A DNA stretch of 64,000 bases from Deinococcus sp. KSM4-11 (GTDB lineage Bacteria > Deinococcota > Deinococci > Deinococcales > Deinococcaceae): positions 248,001 to 312,000 of the forward strand of contig NZ_SSNX01000002.1 in the NCBI RefSeq assembly GCF_004801415.1, in the 5' to 3' direction. Made by a program: the position numbers and the translations under genes. The notes under the pieces are model-generated. The model saw only the letters and a list, made by a program, of their open reading frames with translations. It was not told where the DNA came from and did no database searches. This document shows, in pieces, positions 26,754 to 36,569 of the stretch. How positions within the stretch are numbered: position 1 is the stretch's first letter; the number at the start of each line of letters is the position of its first letter.

Positions 26754-28049
26754 TTACTTGATGGCCTTGCGGGCCTGCTCGATCTGCTTGGTGGCCTCTT
26801 TCTGCGCGTCACCCAGGGCCTGCGCGACCGTTTTCTTGCCCAGCACGGCCGCCTCGACCGCGCCGTCCCACGCGCCGCGCACCTGGCCGACCCAGGGGTA
26901 ACCGCTGGTCGCGTAGACGTTGGGCAGCCCCTCGAACAGGCCGGAGACCGGGTTGTTGTCGTAGCTCTTGTCCTTGGCCACGGCCGGCTGGGTGGGCAGC
27001 CCGCCCGCGGCCGTCCAGGTCAGGTTCTGCGCGGGCTGCGTCATCCAGGAGACGAACTCCAGCGCCGCCGCCCGCTTGTTCTTGTCGTAGTTCGCCCGCT
27101 GCCGGGGCAGGGTCAGGTGGCTGGAACCGCCCCAGGCGGCGTTCATCTTGGTGCCCAGCTGCGGCACCGGCGTGACTCCGAAGTTCAGGCCGGTCTGCCC
27201 TTTGTACTGCTCGAGCATCCACACGCCGTTGAAGTTGAAGCAGGCCTTGCCCTGACGGAAGGCCGCGATCTCGCTCTGCTCGGTGGCGTTCGCGGGCGAC
27301 ACGTGGTACTTCTGCACCTGATCGACCAGGAACTGCAGGGCTTCCTGCGCACCTGGGCTCGTGAAGGCCGCGTCCTGGGCCTTGTCCACCAGATCGGCCC
27401 CGTTCTGCCGCGTCACCGAGTACGCGATGGTGCCGCCCATCCAGCCGTTGACGACCCCGGCCGCCCAGGTGTCCAGGTTCTTGGCATCGAAGCCAGCGTC
27501 GCCCGGATGTTTGCCGCCCTTGTCCACCGTGCACTTCTGCGCGGCCGCGAGGTACTCGCTGCGGTTGGTGGGCACTTTGGTCACCCCAGCCTTGGTCAGC
27601 AGATCCTTGTTGTAGTACATCGCCAGCGCCACCGAGTGAACGGGAACCCCATACGACATTCCCTTGTAGTCGGCCGTGGCCCACAGCGGCCCGTAGAACC
27701 GCGCCTTGTCGATGCCGGCAGCCGTCAGCTCGGCGGGCGTCAGGGGCGTCAGGGCGCCACGCGCGATGAACCCGGTGACCTGATCCTCGTTGATGGCGAC
27801 AATGTCCGCCGCGCGCCCTGAGGCGACGAGTGGCCCCAGCTGCTGCCAGGTGGTGCCCCACGGCTGGGCCTGCCCTTTGACCTCGATGTTGGGGTGGGAC
27901 GCGTTGAACTGGGCGATGAGCTTTTCCATGATCGGCCGATCTGGGCCGGTAAAGCCGTGAAGATACGTGAGCTGCACTTTCGGGCCGGTGTAGGCCGCCA
28001 GGGACGTGCCGGCGGAGAGCAGCAGGGCCAAACTCAGGGTACGCATCAT
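26754..28049 (-). CDS. ABC transporter sugar-binding protein (second transporter)
   Basis: A 431-residue binding protein with a short signal peptide ending near residue 19 (SAGTSLAA). Family-1 features include [40 protein letters not shown] and [16 protein letters not shown]. The paired Cys residues (one in QKCTVDKG, one in GKACFNF) could form a disulfide. The start at 28049 is preceded by AAGGAGG six bases upstream, a strong ribosome-binding site for an abundant protein. It is the first gene of the upstream unit and about 650 bases of non-coding DNA precede it. Confidence 0.92.
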   Translation of the reverse strand: MMRTLSLALLLSAGTSLAAYTGPKVQLTYLHGFTGPDRPIMEKLIAQFNASHPNIEVKGQAQPWGTTWQQLGPLVASGRAADIVAINEDQVTGFIARGALTPLTPAELTAAGIDKARFYGPLWATADYKGMSYGVPVHSVALAMYYNKDLLTKAGVTKVPTNRSEYLAAAQKCTVDKGGKHPGDAGFDAKNLDTWAAGVVNGWMGGTIAYSVTRQNGADLVDKAQDAAFTSPGAQEALQFLVDQVQKYHVSPANATEQSEIAAFRQGKACFNFNGVWMLEQYKGQTGLNFGVTPVPQLGTKMNAAWGGSSHLTLPRQRANYDKNKRAAALEFVSWMTQPAQNLTWTAAGGLPTQPAVAKDKSYDNNPVSGLFEGLPNVYATSGYPWVGQVRGAWDGAVEAAVLGKKTVAQALGDAQKEATKQIEQARKAIK

Positions 28050-28104
28050 TGTGAGCCTCCTTGTGAACCAGAGGACATGCCTCTGTGGAACGATGTCTGG
28101 AAGG

Positions 28105-28131
28105 TGCCAGGCACCTGAGGAGTGCCTGGCA
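28105..28131. promoter_or_regulatory. Hairpin in the leader of the second binding-protein gene
   Basis: TGCCAGGCA (28105-28113) pairs perfectly with TGCCTGGCA (28123-28131) over a 9-base loop, 56 bases upstream of the start codon. It could be a leader structure, an operator or the terminator of an earlier transcript; the sequence does not decide. Confidence 0.35.
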
Positions 28132-28699
28132 ACGTGAGTGTCAGGCCATGGGCCTCCTCTGCGCCCCTCCAGGCAAGCAGCCGGACGACCGGGCCACCAA
28201 CACGATCACCCCTACCAGCTTGACCATCACGAAACCACTGGAGCGTTGAGCACTGTCAAAACCATCGATAGAAAATGACGACGATGTGTGCGGCGCAAAC
28301 ATAGAGCGCTCCTGACCGGATCTCGAGAACGGGTGCTGGAGGGATGTTTCGTGCTTGGTGCCGCGAATATAACCGTCGGCTCCCTCCAGCAGTGTTTTAA
28401 CTCAGGTTCACATGATCTTCACGTTCAGAACCTCGCAGAGACAGGGAGGAGATCCACCAGGCCTGCGACCGTGTGGATGTCAGGAAACGCTCCCGTAGGC
28501 TGGGTGGCAAGGAGGTACTGCCGGAGTCGTATCACCCTGCGCTCCGCGCAGGTTCATCCCCCTATCAGTCTGTCCATCACGCTCGAAGTCGCCCGACGCG
28601 CCGACGGCGGATCCACCCACGGCGGGGCGGGCAGGATGGGCTCGACCGTTGCGTGATCAAGCCCTACTGCATTTCCCCGGACGCCGCTGAGGGCCGTGC
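28132..28699. other. Intergenic region upstream of the sugar cluster
   Basis: About 570 bases with no convincing gene. It must contain the promoter for the binding-protein unit; a minus-strand TTGACA near 28250 lacks a -10 at proper distance, so I do not call it. Confidence 0.4.
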
Positions 28700-29944
28700 T
28701 CACCCACCGCTGGGCACGCCGCCAGTCGCACGAACGCGCGCCGGCAGCAGCAGTATCGCCAGCACGCCCCCGAGCACTGTGATCGCCCCGGCCAGGATCA
28801 GCAGGCGCACCGGGCCCACCTGCGCCCCAACCAGCGCTGCCCCGCCCGTCGCCAGCACGCCCACCAGGGCGTTCGTGGTGCCCACCGTGCCGTACACCCG
28901 GCCCCGGTACGCGTCCGGCGTCGCCAACTGCACCATCGTCGAGGTCGCCACATTCGACACGACCATGGGGATGCCCAGCAGCGCGGTCAGCGCCACCACC
29001 ACCGGCAGCGACGTCTGCGTGTAGATCAGGAGCATGAGCGCGCCGACCAGCAGCGTTCCACCCGCAATCTGGGGCCGCAGGGGCAGCCGATCCACCGCCC
29101 AGCCGGCGATCAACCCACCCAGCAGCGTGCTGACCCCCATCACGCTGCGGAGCAGGCCGATGGTGGCTGCGTCCGCGTGCAGCACGGCTTGCATCCACGG
29201 CATCGAGGCGGGATCGACCAGCGTCCCACCCAGACTCGTGAGGCCCAGCACCACCAACAGCGCCAGGATGACGCGGTCGTGGCGGATGATGCGCAGGCCC
29301 GAGAGCCACTCCTGGCCCAGGCGCTGCCAGGAACCCACCAGCGTCGTCGCGGGCGTGTCCTGCTCCTCTACCAGTGCTGGTGTGCGCGGCAACCGCATGA
29401 AACACAGGGCGGCCACGACAAAGGTCAGGGTATCGACGACCACGACGCCCCGCACCCCCACCCACGCCATGAGCACGCCTCCCAACGGTGGTCCCAGCAG
29501 GCGGGCCACGGTGCTGCCGATTGCCAACGTGGCGTTCGCGCGCCCCAGCCGCGCCTCCCCCACCAACGACGGCAGCAGCGCGGCCCCCGCGGGCAGGGCA
29601 ACCAGACTCAGCGTGAGTTCCGCGAAGGTCACAGCGTACGCCACCCACAGCCAGCCGGGCCGGTCGGCGAGCAGCAGGAGCAGCATCACGGCCCCTTGCA
29701 GCACCTGGCTGATGACCAGCACCTGCCGGCGGTTCCAGCGGTCGGCCAGCACCCCGGCGACCGAGCCGAACAGCAGGCCCGGCAGGTACGTGGCCAGGGC
29801 CAGCAGCGCTGTGGCGGTGACCGAACCCGTCTCGCGGTACACGTAATACCCGAGGGCCAGGCCCAGGGCGCGGTCGCCGACCTGCGAGATGACCTGCCCG
29901 ATCCACAGCGCCGCAAAGGACGGTACGCCCATCAGCCGGAACAT
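28700..29944 (-). CDS. Major facilitator superfamily transporter (exporter type)
   Basis: A 414-residue protein with 12 predicted membrane helices. GSVAGVLADRWNRRQVLVIS is the loop 2-3 signature of MFS drug and metabolite exporters, and the start LWIGQVISQVGDRALGLALGYYVY is typical of the MFS_3/enterobactin-exporter-like group. The N-terminus is preceded by GGAG six bases upstream. A winged-helix regulator gene is transcribed divergently 36-42 bases away, so the exporter is probably controlled by it. The substrate is unknown. Confidence 0.9.
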   Translation of the reverse strand: MFRLMGVPSFAALWIGQVISQVGDRALGLALGYYVYRETGSVTATALLALATYLPGLLFGSVAGVLADRWNRRQVLVISQVLQGAVMLLLLLADRPGWLWVAYAVTFAELTLSLVALPAGAALLPSLVGEARLGRANATLAIGSTVARLLGPPLGGVLMAWVGVRGVVVVDTLTFVVAALCFMRLPRTPALVEEQDTPATTLVGSWQRLGQEWLSGLRIIRHDRVILALLVVLGLTSLGGTLVDPASMPWMQAVLHADAATIGLLRSVMGVSTLLGGLIAGWAVDRLPLRPQIAGGTLLVGALMLLIYTQTSLPVVVALTALLGIPMVVSNVATSTMVQLATPDAYRGRVYGTVGTTNALVGVLATGGAALVGAQVGPVRLLILAGAITVLGGVLAILLLPARVRATGGVPSGG

Positions 29945-29986
29945 CTGATCTCCATACGGTGCAGCGTGGCCGCTACCCTGGTGAAC

Positions 29987-30682
29987 ATGACACGCCCTGA
30001 TTCACCTAGCTCCTGGCAGCGGCTGGACGATCCCCAGGCGGCCCGGGTGCTGGCCGACGCCTACACGCGACAGTTCTTCGAGCCCTTTATTTGGCGGGAG
30101 CGCCGGGTCTCGGAGGTGGCGCGCGAGGTCGGCGTGACGACGAACGCCATGCTCTACCGCGTGCGGCAGTTCCTGCGCCTGGGTCTGCTGGAGGTCACGC
30201 GCACCGAGGCGCGGGCCGGACGGGCCGTGCGGCACTACCGGTCGACGTCCAGAGGGTATTTCGTGCCGTTCTCGGCGACCGACGCGGCGTCCGTCCAGGC
30301 GCTGTACGAAGCGTCGCTCGACAACACGCGGCGCTCCGTGCTGGCGGAGCTGACGCGCGCGTGGAGCGACCTGGCCGAGGATCCGCGCTGGTTTGGGCTG
30401 TACACGTCTGGGGATGCGGATGGCCTGCACAGCCACGTGCTGCTGCCATTCCCGCCAGTGCTGGCTGCGCCCGGTGAACGCGTGAGCCTGATGGCGCCCT
30501 TGCTGGCCGACGGGCAGCCGGCCATCTGGGACAACACGACCTCGCTGCGCCTCTCACCGTCCGATGCCAAGGCCTTGCAGCGGGACCTGCACGACCTGCA
30601 TCAGCGGTACCGTGCACGGGTCACGGCGTCGGGACGCGACCACCTCGTGCGCCTGACGCTGGCACCGCTCAGAACCGACTGA
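29987..30682 (+). CDS. Winged-helix (ArsR-like) transcriptional regulator
   Basis: A 231-residue protein. Residues about 35-80 form a helix-turn-helix (RVSEVAREVGVTTNAMLYRV) followed by a wing (LLEVTRTEARAGRAVRHYRS), as in ArsR/PadR-like regulators. The C-terminal half is helical and of unknown ligand specificity. An in-frame GTG at 29981 is an alternative start; TACCCT at 29974-29979 lies 7 bases before the ATG and may be a -10 box for a leaderless message. It is divergent from the MFS gene, whose start is 42 bases away, and probably regulates it. Confidence 0.82.
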   Translation: MTRPDSPSSWQRLDDPQAARVLADAYTRQFFEPFIWRERRVSEVAREVGVTTNAMLYRVRQFLRLGLLEVTRTEARAGRAVRHYRSTSRGYFVPFSATDAASVQALYEASLDNTRRSVLAELTRAWSDLAEDPRWFGLYTSGDADGLHSHVLLPFPPVLAAPGERVSLMAPLLADGQPAIWDNTTSLRLSPSDAKALQRDLHDLHQRYRARVTASGRDHLVRLTLAPLRTD

Positions 30683-30930
30683 CGCGGCACGCACGGCCAG
30701 CAGGGGCCAGGCAGCGTCGGCTGACCGCCGCCTCGAGACATCACTCAGGGTGGGGCGAAGCAGATCTCGGCTCCTGCTGGGCAATAAATGCTCCGGCCCG
30801 CTCATACACCGGCCCTGAACGCGGGACAAGTCCCCGAAACCGCTTGACCGCTGGGCCCCGCCGCGTCCCGCGAGCATCCCAGCGCAGTACCCAATGGAAC
30901 ACACCGATGGTGAACGTCTCACACCCGAAG

Positions 30931-31890
30931 TCATGGCCGTGTGCCGGGTCGAGATCCCCATACCAGTCCCAAGTTGCGCCGCAGGATGGCATTGTGTTCG
31001 TAGTTCCCGGAGTAGATATACCCGTCCGCGTCGGATTCCAGCCCGTCCGAGGCGCCGCCCCGATCTCCTTCGTCGCGGACGGTGGCGGAAACCTCGGTAT
31101 CGTCCAACGCGCGGTTCGCGAGGGCATCTGTGCTCACGCTATACAGCCACCGACTGCCGAGCGGGCAGTAGTACAGGCGGGATCCGTCGGCCGAGATGGC
31201 GATGCCGTCCGATCCCATCCCCGCCCCCTGCTGGATCTGGCCGTCCTTGCGTTCCAGAAACGGCCGCCCCTCAACGAAGGGGAGAAAATCGTTCAGGTGC
31301 TGCGCCTTGGTGGAAATATGGTCATGCAATTTTCGCCAGCTCTCACCGCTGGCGAGGTCCACCACGACGAGGCCATTGGGGCCCTGTTGTGCCGAGTCGG
31401 TGATGAAGGCCATTCCCGCCTCACCGCGCCTCAGGTCGAAGCGCACGTCGTTGAGGTACGAGGTGGGCAGGGCCACGTCCTGTGGAAAGAGAATCTTCTG
31501 GAGCGCCTGATCCGTCTCCAGATCCACGCACAGGAGCTTTGGCCCTCCGTACTGCGTGGGCTGGAACATCGGACTGCCGGTGTCGAGGATCCACAGCCGG
31601 TTCGCCGGATCGACCACGACACTCTGCACCGATACCAGGGCGGCGGCAGGATCATCTGGATCGGTGTCGTTCGTCGCTTGATCCGGATAAGCCACCGGTT
31701 GGCCGTCCCGTACTTCTGCGACCGTGAATTGCACTTCGTCACCCCACTTGGGGAAGTTGATGAAGATGCGCCCCGTGTGGGACACCGTCACGCCGGTGGG
31801 CATCGCCCCGCTGAAGGTCGCTACGACCTCCAGCGTTGCAACGGGCTCGTCGGTGGCCAGGTTGTCCGCTTGATTCTCCTGATGAGTAGA
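30931..31890 (-). pseudogene. Major royal jelly protein-family gene, truncated at both ends
   Basis: The frame contains an almost complete MRJP/yellow-type beta-propeller: TVSHTGRIFINFPKWGD, PANRLWILDTGSP, LPTSYLNDVRFDLRRGEAGMAFITDS and GSDGIAISADGSRLYYCPLGS. The homology runs upstream of the first ATG (31803) through EPVATLEVVATFSGA back to about 31890, but no ATG, GTG or TTG occurs there before a stop codon. At the other end the sequence loses family resemblance after YEHNAILRRN and stops at 30931, missing the final propeller blade. Translation from 31803 would lack the signal peptide that such proteins normally have and has no ribosome-binding site. It is most likely decaying. Confidence 0.7.
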
Positions 31891-31950
31891 TACGGGTAAT
31901 AGGAGGCGGGGCAGCAGAATCCCTCTGCTGCCCTCACCTTCGGCCTGAAG

Positions 31951-33090
31951 TCAGGCAGGGTGGAGGATCACCTTGGTCCACCCATCGTTGCGCTCGTCGA
32001 AGTTCTTGTAGGCGTCGGGTGCCTCATCCAGCGACAGATGGTGCGAGACGATGAAGGACGGTTGGGCCCGGCCCACCGCAATCAGATCCCGCAACTGCCG
32101 GTTGTACGCCTTGACGTTGCACTGCCCGGTGCCCACATGCTGTCCCCGGAACCATAACATGCCCCAGTCGAAGGGAATTTCGCCCTTCTTGGCAAGCTGG
32201 GTCGGGCCGCCCGGATCCTGCGGCACGAACACGCCCACCACACCGATTCCCCCGGTGAACTTTACTGACTTCACCAGGTTATTCATGGTCAACCCAGGAA
32301 TTTCCTTGCCGTGATGGTCGTGGCACTGGTACCCCACGCACTCGCACCCCCGGTCGGCCCCCATGCCGTTGGTCAGTTCCAGCACTCGATCCACCGGGTT
32401 CACCTCTGCGTCGTTGATGGCGATGGCCCCAATGCTCTCGGCGAGCCGCAGTCGGTCAACGTGGCGATCGACCACCATTACCATGCACGCCCCCTGAATG
32501 ATGGCTGAGTAGGCCGCCATCAGGCCGACCGGACCGGCACCGTAGATCACGATCGACTCGCCAGGACACAGCCCCGCCAGCCGCGTCGCGTGCCAGCCCG
32601 TTGGGAAGATGTCGGCCACCATCACGTAGTCAGCCTCTTTTTCCCGGGCGTCCGGGGGCAGCCGCAGGCAGTTGTAATCGCCGTACGGCACCCGCAGGAG
32701 TTCTGCTTGCCCCCCCTGGTAGGGCCCCATGTCGGCGAAGCCGTAGGCTGCACCGGCCATGCCCGGGTTGGCGGTGGTCAGGCAGTAGGCGCTCAGTCCC
32801 TTCTCGCAGTTCTTGCAGAACCCGCAGCCGATGTTGAAGGGCAAGACCACCAGGTCTCCGACCTTCACCCGGTCGACGGCCTGGCCGATTTCGATAACTT
32901 CGCCCAGGTTTTCGTGTCCGAAGGTGCGGCCTTTCTCGAAATCGGTGCGGCCCTCGTACATGTGGAGGTCGCTTCCGCAGATGTTGGTGCTGGTGATTCT
33001 GACCAGGACATCGGTGGGACGCTCGATCTGGGCATCCGGAACCTTCTTGACCGCGACGTCGCGGGGGCCGTTGTAGACGACGGCTTTCAT
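31951..33090 (-). CDS. Zinc-dependent alcohol dehydrogenase, glutathione-independent formaldehyde dehydrogenase type
   Basis: A 379-residue medium-chain dehydrogenase. The catalytic-zinc Cys is in STNICGSDLHMYEGRT and the His in FGHENLGEV. The structural-zinc Cys cluster reads CGFCKNCEKGLSAYC. The NAD-binding turn is YGAGPVGLMAA. PFNIGCGFC and SIGAIAINDAEVNP are characteristic of the Pseudomonas-type formaldehyde dehydrogenase branch, which oxidises formaldehyde or other short aldehydes without glutathione. The start at 33090 (MKAVVYNG) is preferred for its AAGGAG ribosome-binding site and because the family begins exactly here. A monooxygenase-like gene lies 92 bases upstream on the same strand. 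Confidence 0.93.
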   Translation of the reverse strand: MKAVVYNGPRDVAVKKVPDAQIERPTDVLVRITSTNICGSDLHMYEGRTDFEKGRTFGHENLGEVIEIGQAVDRVKVGDLVVLPFNIGCGFCKNCEKGLSAYCLTTANPGMAGAAYGFADMGPYQGGQAELLRVPYGDYNCLRLPPDAREKEADYVMVADIFPTGWHATRLAGLCPGESIVIYGAGPVGLMAAYSAIIQGACMVMVVDRHVDRLRLAESIGAIAINDAEVNPVDRVLELTNGMGADRGCECVGYQCHDHHGKEIPGLTMNNLVKSVKFTGGIGVVGVFVPQDPGGPTQLAKKGEIPFDWGMLWFRGQHVGTGQCNVKAYNRQLRDLIAVGRAQPSFIVSHHLSLDEAPDAYKNFDERNDGWTKVILHPA

Positions 33091-33182
33091 CGTGATGCTC
33101 CTTCTGAACACCGCTTCTGATGAGGGCGTTGGAGAGGCTGCCTAAGGGCCGCTGTCTCGTCTGCTCTTCTTCGGGGCCTCCT

Positions 33183-34289
<1,107 letters not shown>

Positions 34290-34448
34290 ATGCTGAGGAC
34301 AGGCTGCTCCGCTCGCCAGCCACCGATGCGAACCATCGTCGTCAGCAAACCCATGACGCCCGAGGAGTTCGCGGCGACCGTGAATGCGGCCAGCCACTTC
34401 TGGTCGAACCTGTCACGCACCCGTTTGCCCCGCCCGATCCTGATTTGA
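34290..34448 (+). pseudogene. C-terminal remnant of a response-regulator receiver domain
   Basis: From ATG 34326 the frame reads MRTIVVSKPMTPEEFAATVN and continues with a helix ending HFW. The KP pair, the following F-x-x-x-V helix and the terminal FW match the last strand and helix of receiver domains used with Deinococcus kinases. The strand TIVV runs straight into the SKP motif, so the part between strands 4 and 5 seems deleted. The frame upstream (LRTGCSARQPPM) is plausible receiver sequence. The stop TGA overlaps the next start as TGATG. This is a fragment of 40 residues or slightly more. Confidence 0.5.
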
Positions 34449-34849
34449 TGCCCCGGCGTCACGTGCTGCTGGTGGACGACCACAAGACGGACGTGATACT
34501 CGCTCAGGCCGCGCTTGAACTCTCCGCCCTGGACGCGCAGGTGACCGTGCGTCTGAACGACATTTTCTACAGTGCCACCCGACATCCCGGTCAGCAGCGC
34601 GCCGCCTACGCCCGGTTGCGGGACAAACACGTCGACTTCTTGGTCGTGGCCCTACCTGAACTGCGGCCGGTGCTGGCGCTGGAACTGGACGGCGACAGCC
34701 ACGATAACGACGCACAGCGCTACCGTGATGCGGTCAAGGACGTAGCGTTTGCAAGTGCGGGCCTGCCGCTGATCCGAGCACGCGCGGAGACGGTCTGGAC
34801 GCCGGAGGCGATCCGCTCCCACATCGAAGGCAGCATGGCCAGGCGATAG
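34448..34849 (+). CDS. Receiver-domain N-terminus joined to DUF2726-like domain
   Basis: A 133-residue product that looks chimeric. Residues about 4-35 (RHVLLVDDHKTDVILAQAAL) resemble strand 1, the acidic pair and helix 1 of a two-component receiver. From about residue 36 the sequence changes to a DUF2726-type restriction-like fold: VTVRLNDIFYSATRHPG, KHVDFLVV, LALELDGDSHDN and an AGLPLIRARAETVWTPEAI ending. In that domain the Asp in KHVDF and the Glu/Asp pair in LELDG resemble nuclease-core residues. The phospho-acceptor Asp of a receiver is absent. It is unclear whether the product is functional. It is convergent with the kinase gene that follows. Confidence 0.6.
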   Translation: MPRRHVLLVDDHKTDVILAQAALELSALDAQVTVRLNDIFYSATRHPGQQRAAYARLRDKHVDFLVVALPELRPVLALELDGDSHDNDAQRYRDAVKDVAFASAGLPLIRARAETVWTPEAIRSHIEGSMARR

Positions 34850-34899
34850 GCAACACGGAGAACCGTTCCGCCCCACCCATCAGGTAGACCCCACCATGT

Positions 34900-35694
34900 T
34901 CACGCCGGGACAGTTGGCGGCAATGCCTTGGGCCACGCCAGCCACACCGTCGCCCCTCGTCCCACTTCACCCTCGGCCCACGCCCGACCGCCGATCCGCT
35001 CCACCACCTGTCGCACAGTCACCAGGCCCACCCCGACCCCCTCATACTCCCTCGACGGGTGCAGGCGCCCGAACAACTGGAAGAGGCGGCCCACATGCCG
35101 CATATCGAAGCCCACCCCGTTGTCGCTCACGCCGATCACATGCTCCACGTCATTTTCCAGCACGTGGATGTGAATGCGCGCCGCGCTACATGTCCGCGTG
35201 AACTTCAGCGCGTTGGACAGCAGTTCGACCAGGATCCGCGTCAGGGCATGCCGGTCACCACTCAGGGTGGGCAGAGGATCGTACGTACACCGCACCCGCG
35301 AACCGTCCGGGGGCATCCGCACCTCGGCCAGGATGCCCGGTAGGAGGCGCGCGAGGTCGACGTGCTCCTCCCAGATGCTCCAGTGACGCAACTGCATGTA
35401 GTCATCCACCGAGCCCAGGACAGTCATGAGCTGGTCGAGGGTGTGCTCCACGTGGTGCGCGGCGTGCTCGGCGGCGGGCGGGGGTGTGCCCCAGGTGCGG
35501 CGCGTGACACCCAGAAAGTTGGTGGCCCGGGTGGTCATCATCCGCAACTGGTGGATCAGGGCATCGATGACGTGGGTGAGATCCTGATTGAGGCGCTGCA
35601 CCCGTCTGAGGTGCAGCTGACTGGCCAGCAGGGCCATCTCGAGCTCGGCAATTCGGAGCGAGGGAGTGATCGGGACAGAGGAATGCTCCGTCAT
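34900..35694 (-). CDS. Histidine-kinase-like ATPase with altered H-box
   Basis: A 264-residue soluble protein. The ATPase domain is complete: N-box LLSNALKFT (near 160), G1 DNGVGFDM and G2 YEGVGVGLVTVRQV. The dimerisation helix that in neighbours reads SVSHDLRTPIRH instead reads ALIHQLRMMTTRA. A His is kept but the acidic residue next to it is Gln and the Arg-Thr-Pro is gone. That residue is needed for autokinase and phosphatase activity in the HisKA family, so function may be lost or changed. There is no sensor domain and no membrane segment. It is convergent with the receiver/DUF2726 fusion, probably the remains of its partner. Confidence 0.8.
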   Translation of the reverse strand: MTEHSSVPITPSLRIAELEMALLASQLHLRRVQRLNQDLTHVIDALIHQLRMMTTRATNFLGVTRRTWGTPPPAAEHAAHHVEHTLDQLMTVLGSVDDYMQLRHWSIWEEHVDLARLLPGILAEVRMPPDGSRVRCTYDPLPTLSGDRHALTRILVELLSNALKFTRTCSAARIHIHVLENDVEHVIGVSDNGVGFDMRHVGRLFQLFGRLHPSREYEGVGVGLVTVRQVVERIGGRAWAEGEVGRGATVWLAWPKALPPTVPA

Positions 35695-35881
35695 GACGCC
35701 TCCAGAACCCTGGGGCCAGGGTGAGGTGAGGGTACCGGAATCCGGAACGGTAGCATGACGGTGCCGTGGGGCGTCATGTGGCCTCGGAACGAGGCACCAG
35801 AGGCACGAGGAGATCGTGTGTCGGGCACCTCAGGATAGCGCCCCCTGGGGCACAGGGTGGACACCTCCAGACGAGGGCTGG

Positions 35882-36103
35882 TCACCTGTCAGCCCGGGTG
35901 AGGAGTGTTTCAACGGTGTGGAGTTGCCAGCTGAGGGTCGTGACGTGGGCCTGTATTTCGGCGCCGGTGCCGTGACGGATGGCGGGGATCAGGTCAGTCT
36001 GGGCCTTGAGCCATTCGGCCTGCAGGTGTTCAAGGATGAGGCCAAGTTCATCACGATCAGTGGGAAGGGTGCCCTGCCACTGCTCGAGCGCCGCAGCGTC
36101 CAT
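35882..36103 (-). CDS. Small helical protein, unknown
   Basis: A 73-residue, largely helical and acidic protein (LGLILEHLQAEWLKAQTDL, then HVTTLSWQLHTVETLL). TACACT (36109-36114, minus strand) ends five bases before the ATG, a leaderless arrangement seen elsewhere in this window. Composition is that of a real soluble protein and not of a shadow frame. The family is not recognised; it is upstream of the kinase-like gene on the same strand, separated by 187 bases. Confidence 0.6.
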   Translation of the reverse strand: MDAAALEQWQGTLPTDRDELGLILEHLQAEWLKAQTDLIPAIRHGTGAEIQAHVTTLSWQLHTVETLLTRADR

Positions 36104-36569
36104 GGCTCAGTGTAGGAAGCGGCCCAGCCACCCTGGCGCTCCATGAAGCAACGCTCCATTGCCCTCTGCAAGGAGACACGGCGGGAGTAGCGCCACCCAG
36201 CCCATCGACAAGCGGCTCAGCTGAGGCCGGGCCAAGGCGGGGCAAATCAGGTAATGCTGTTGCCCACCGTCACGTGACTGTCACGCACTTCGCGTTGTGG
36301 TCACTCCAGGCATCAGCGCAGCCAAGCCCATGAAGCCCGGTTCGAGGTCGCTGTCCTCCGTCGTCAGCACCCCCGAGGCAGGTCGATCCGGTATACCTGC
36401 CGCCGCTGAACCAGGACTGCGACCAGCATGACGACGGCTGGCAAGACGCCCCATGGGTGCCATTCTTGTGAGAGGACCTGACCTATCGTGCCCGTACCCC
36501 TACCGGCGGTTGACCTGTGCGCCAACCGCCGTCGGTATTCCTGTGAGGGAAGGGTGACGGGAGCAGGAC
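36104..36569. other. Intergenic region upstream of the c-di-GMP protein
   Basis: No gene supported. It contains a 9-bp perfect hairpin, CGGCGGTTG (36504-36512) with CAACCGCCG (36523-36531), 38 bases before the next start codon; this may be a leader structure or terminator. Confidence 0.5.

Noticed and set aside
30741..31127. Minus-strand frame as continuation of the royal-jelly-type protein
   Set aside because: It overlaps in a different frame but does not resemble the expected last propeller blade, so it was not joined to it.
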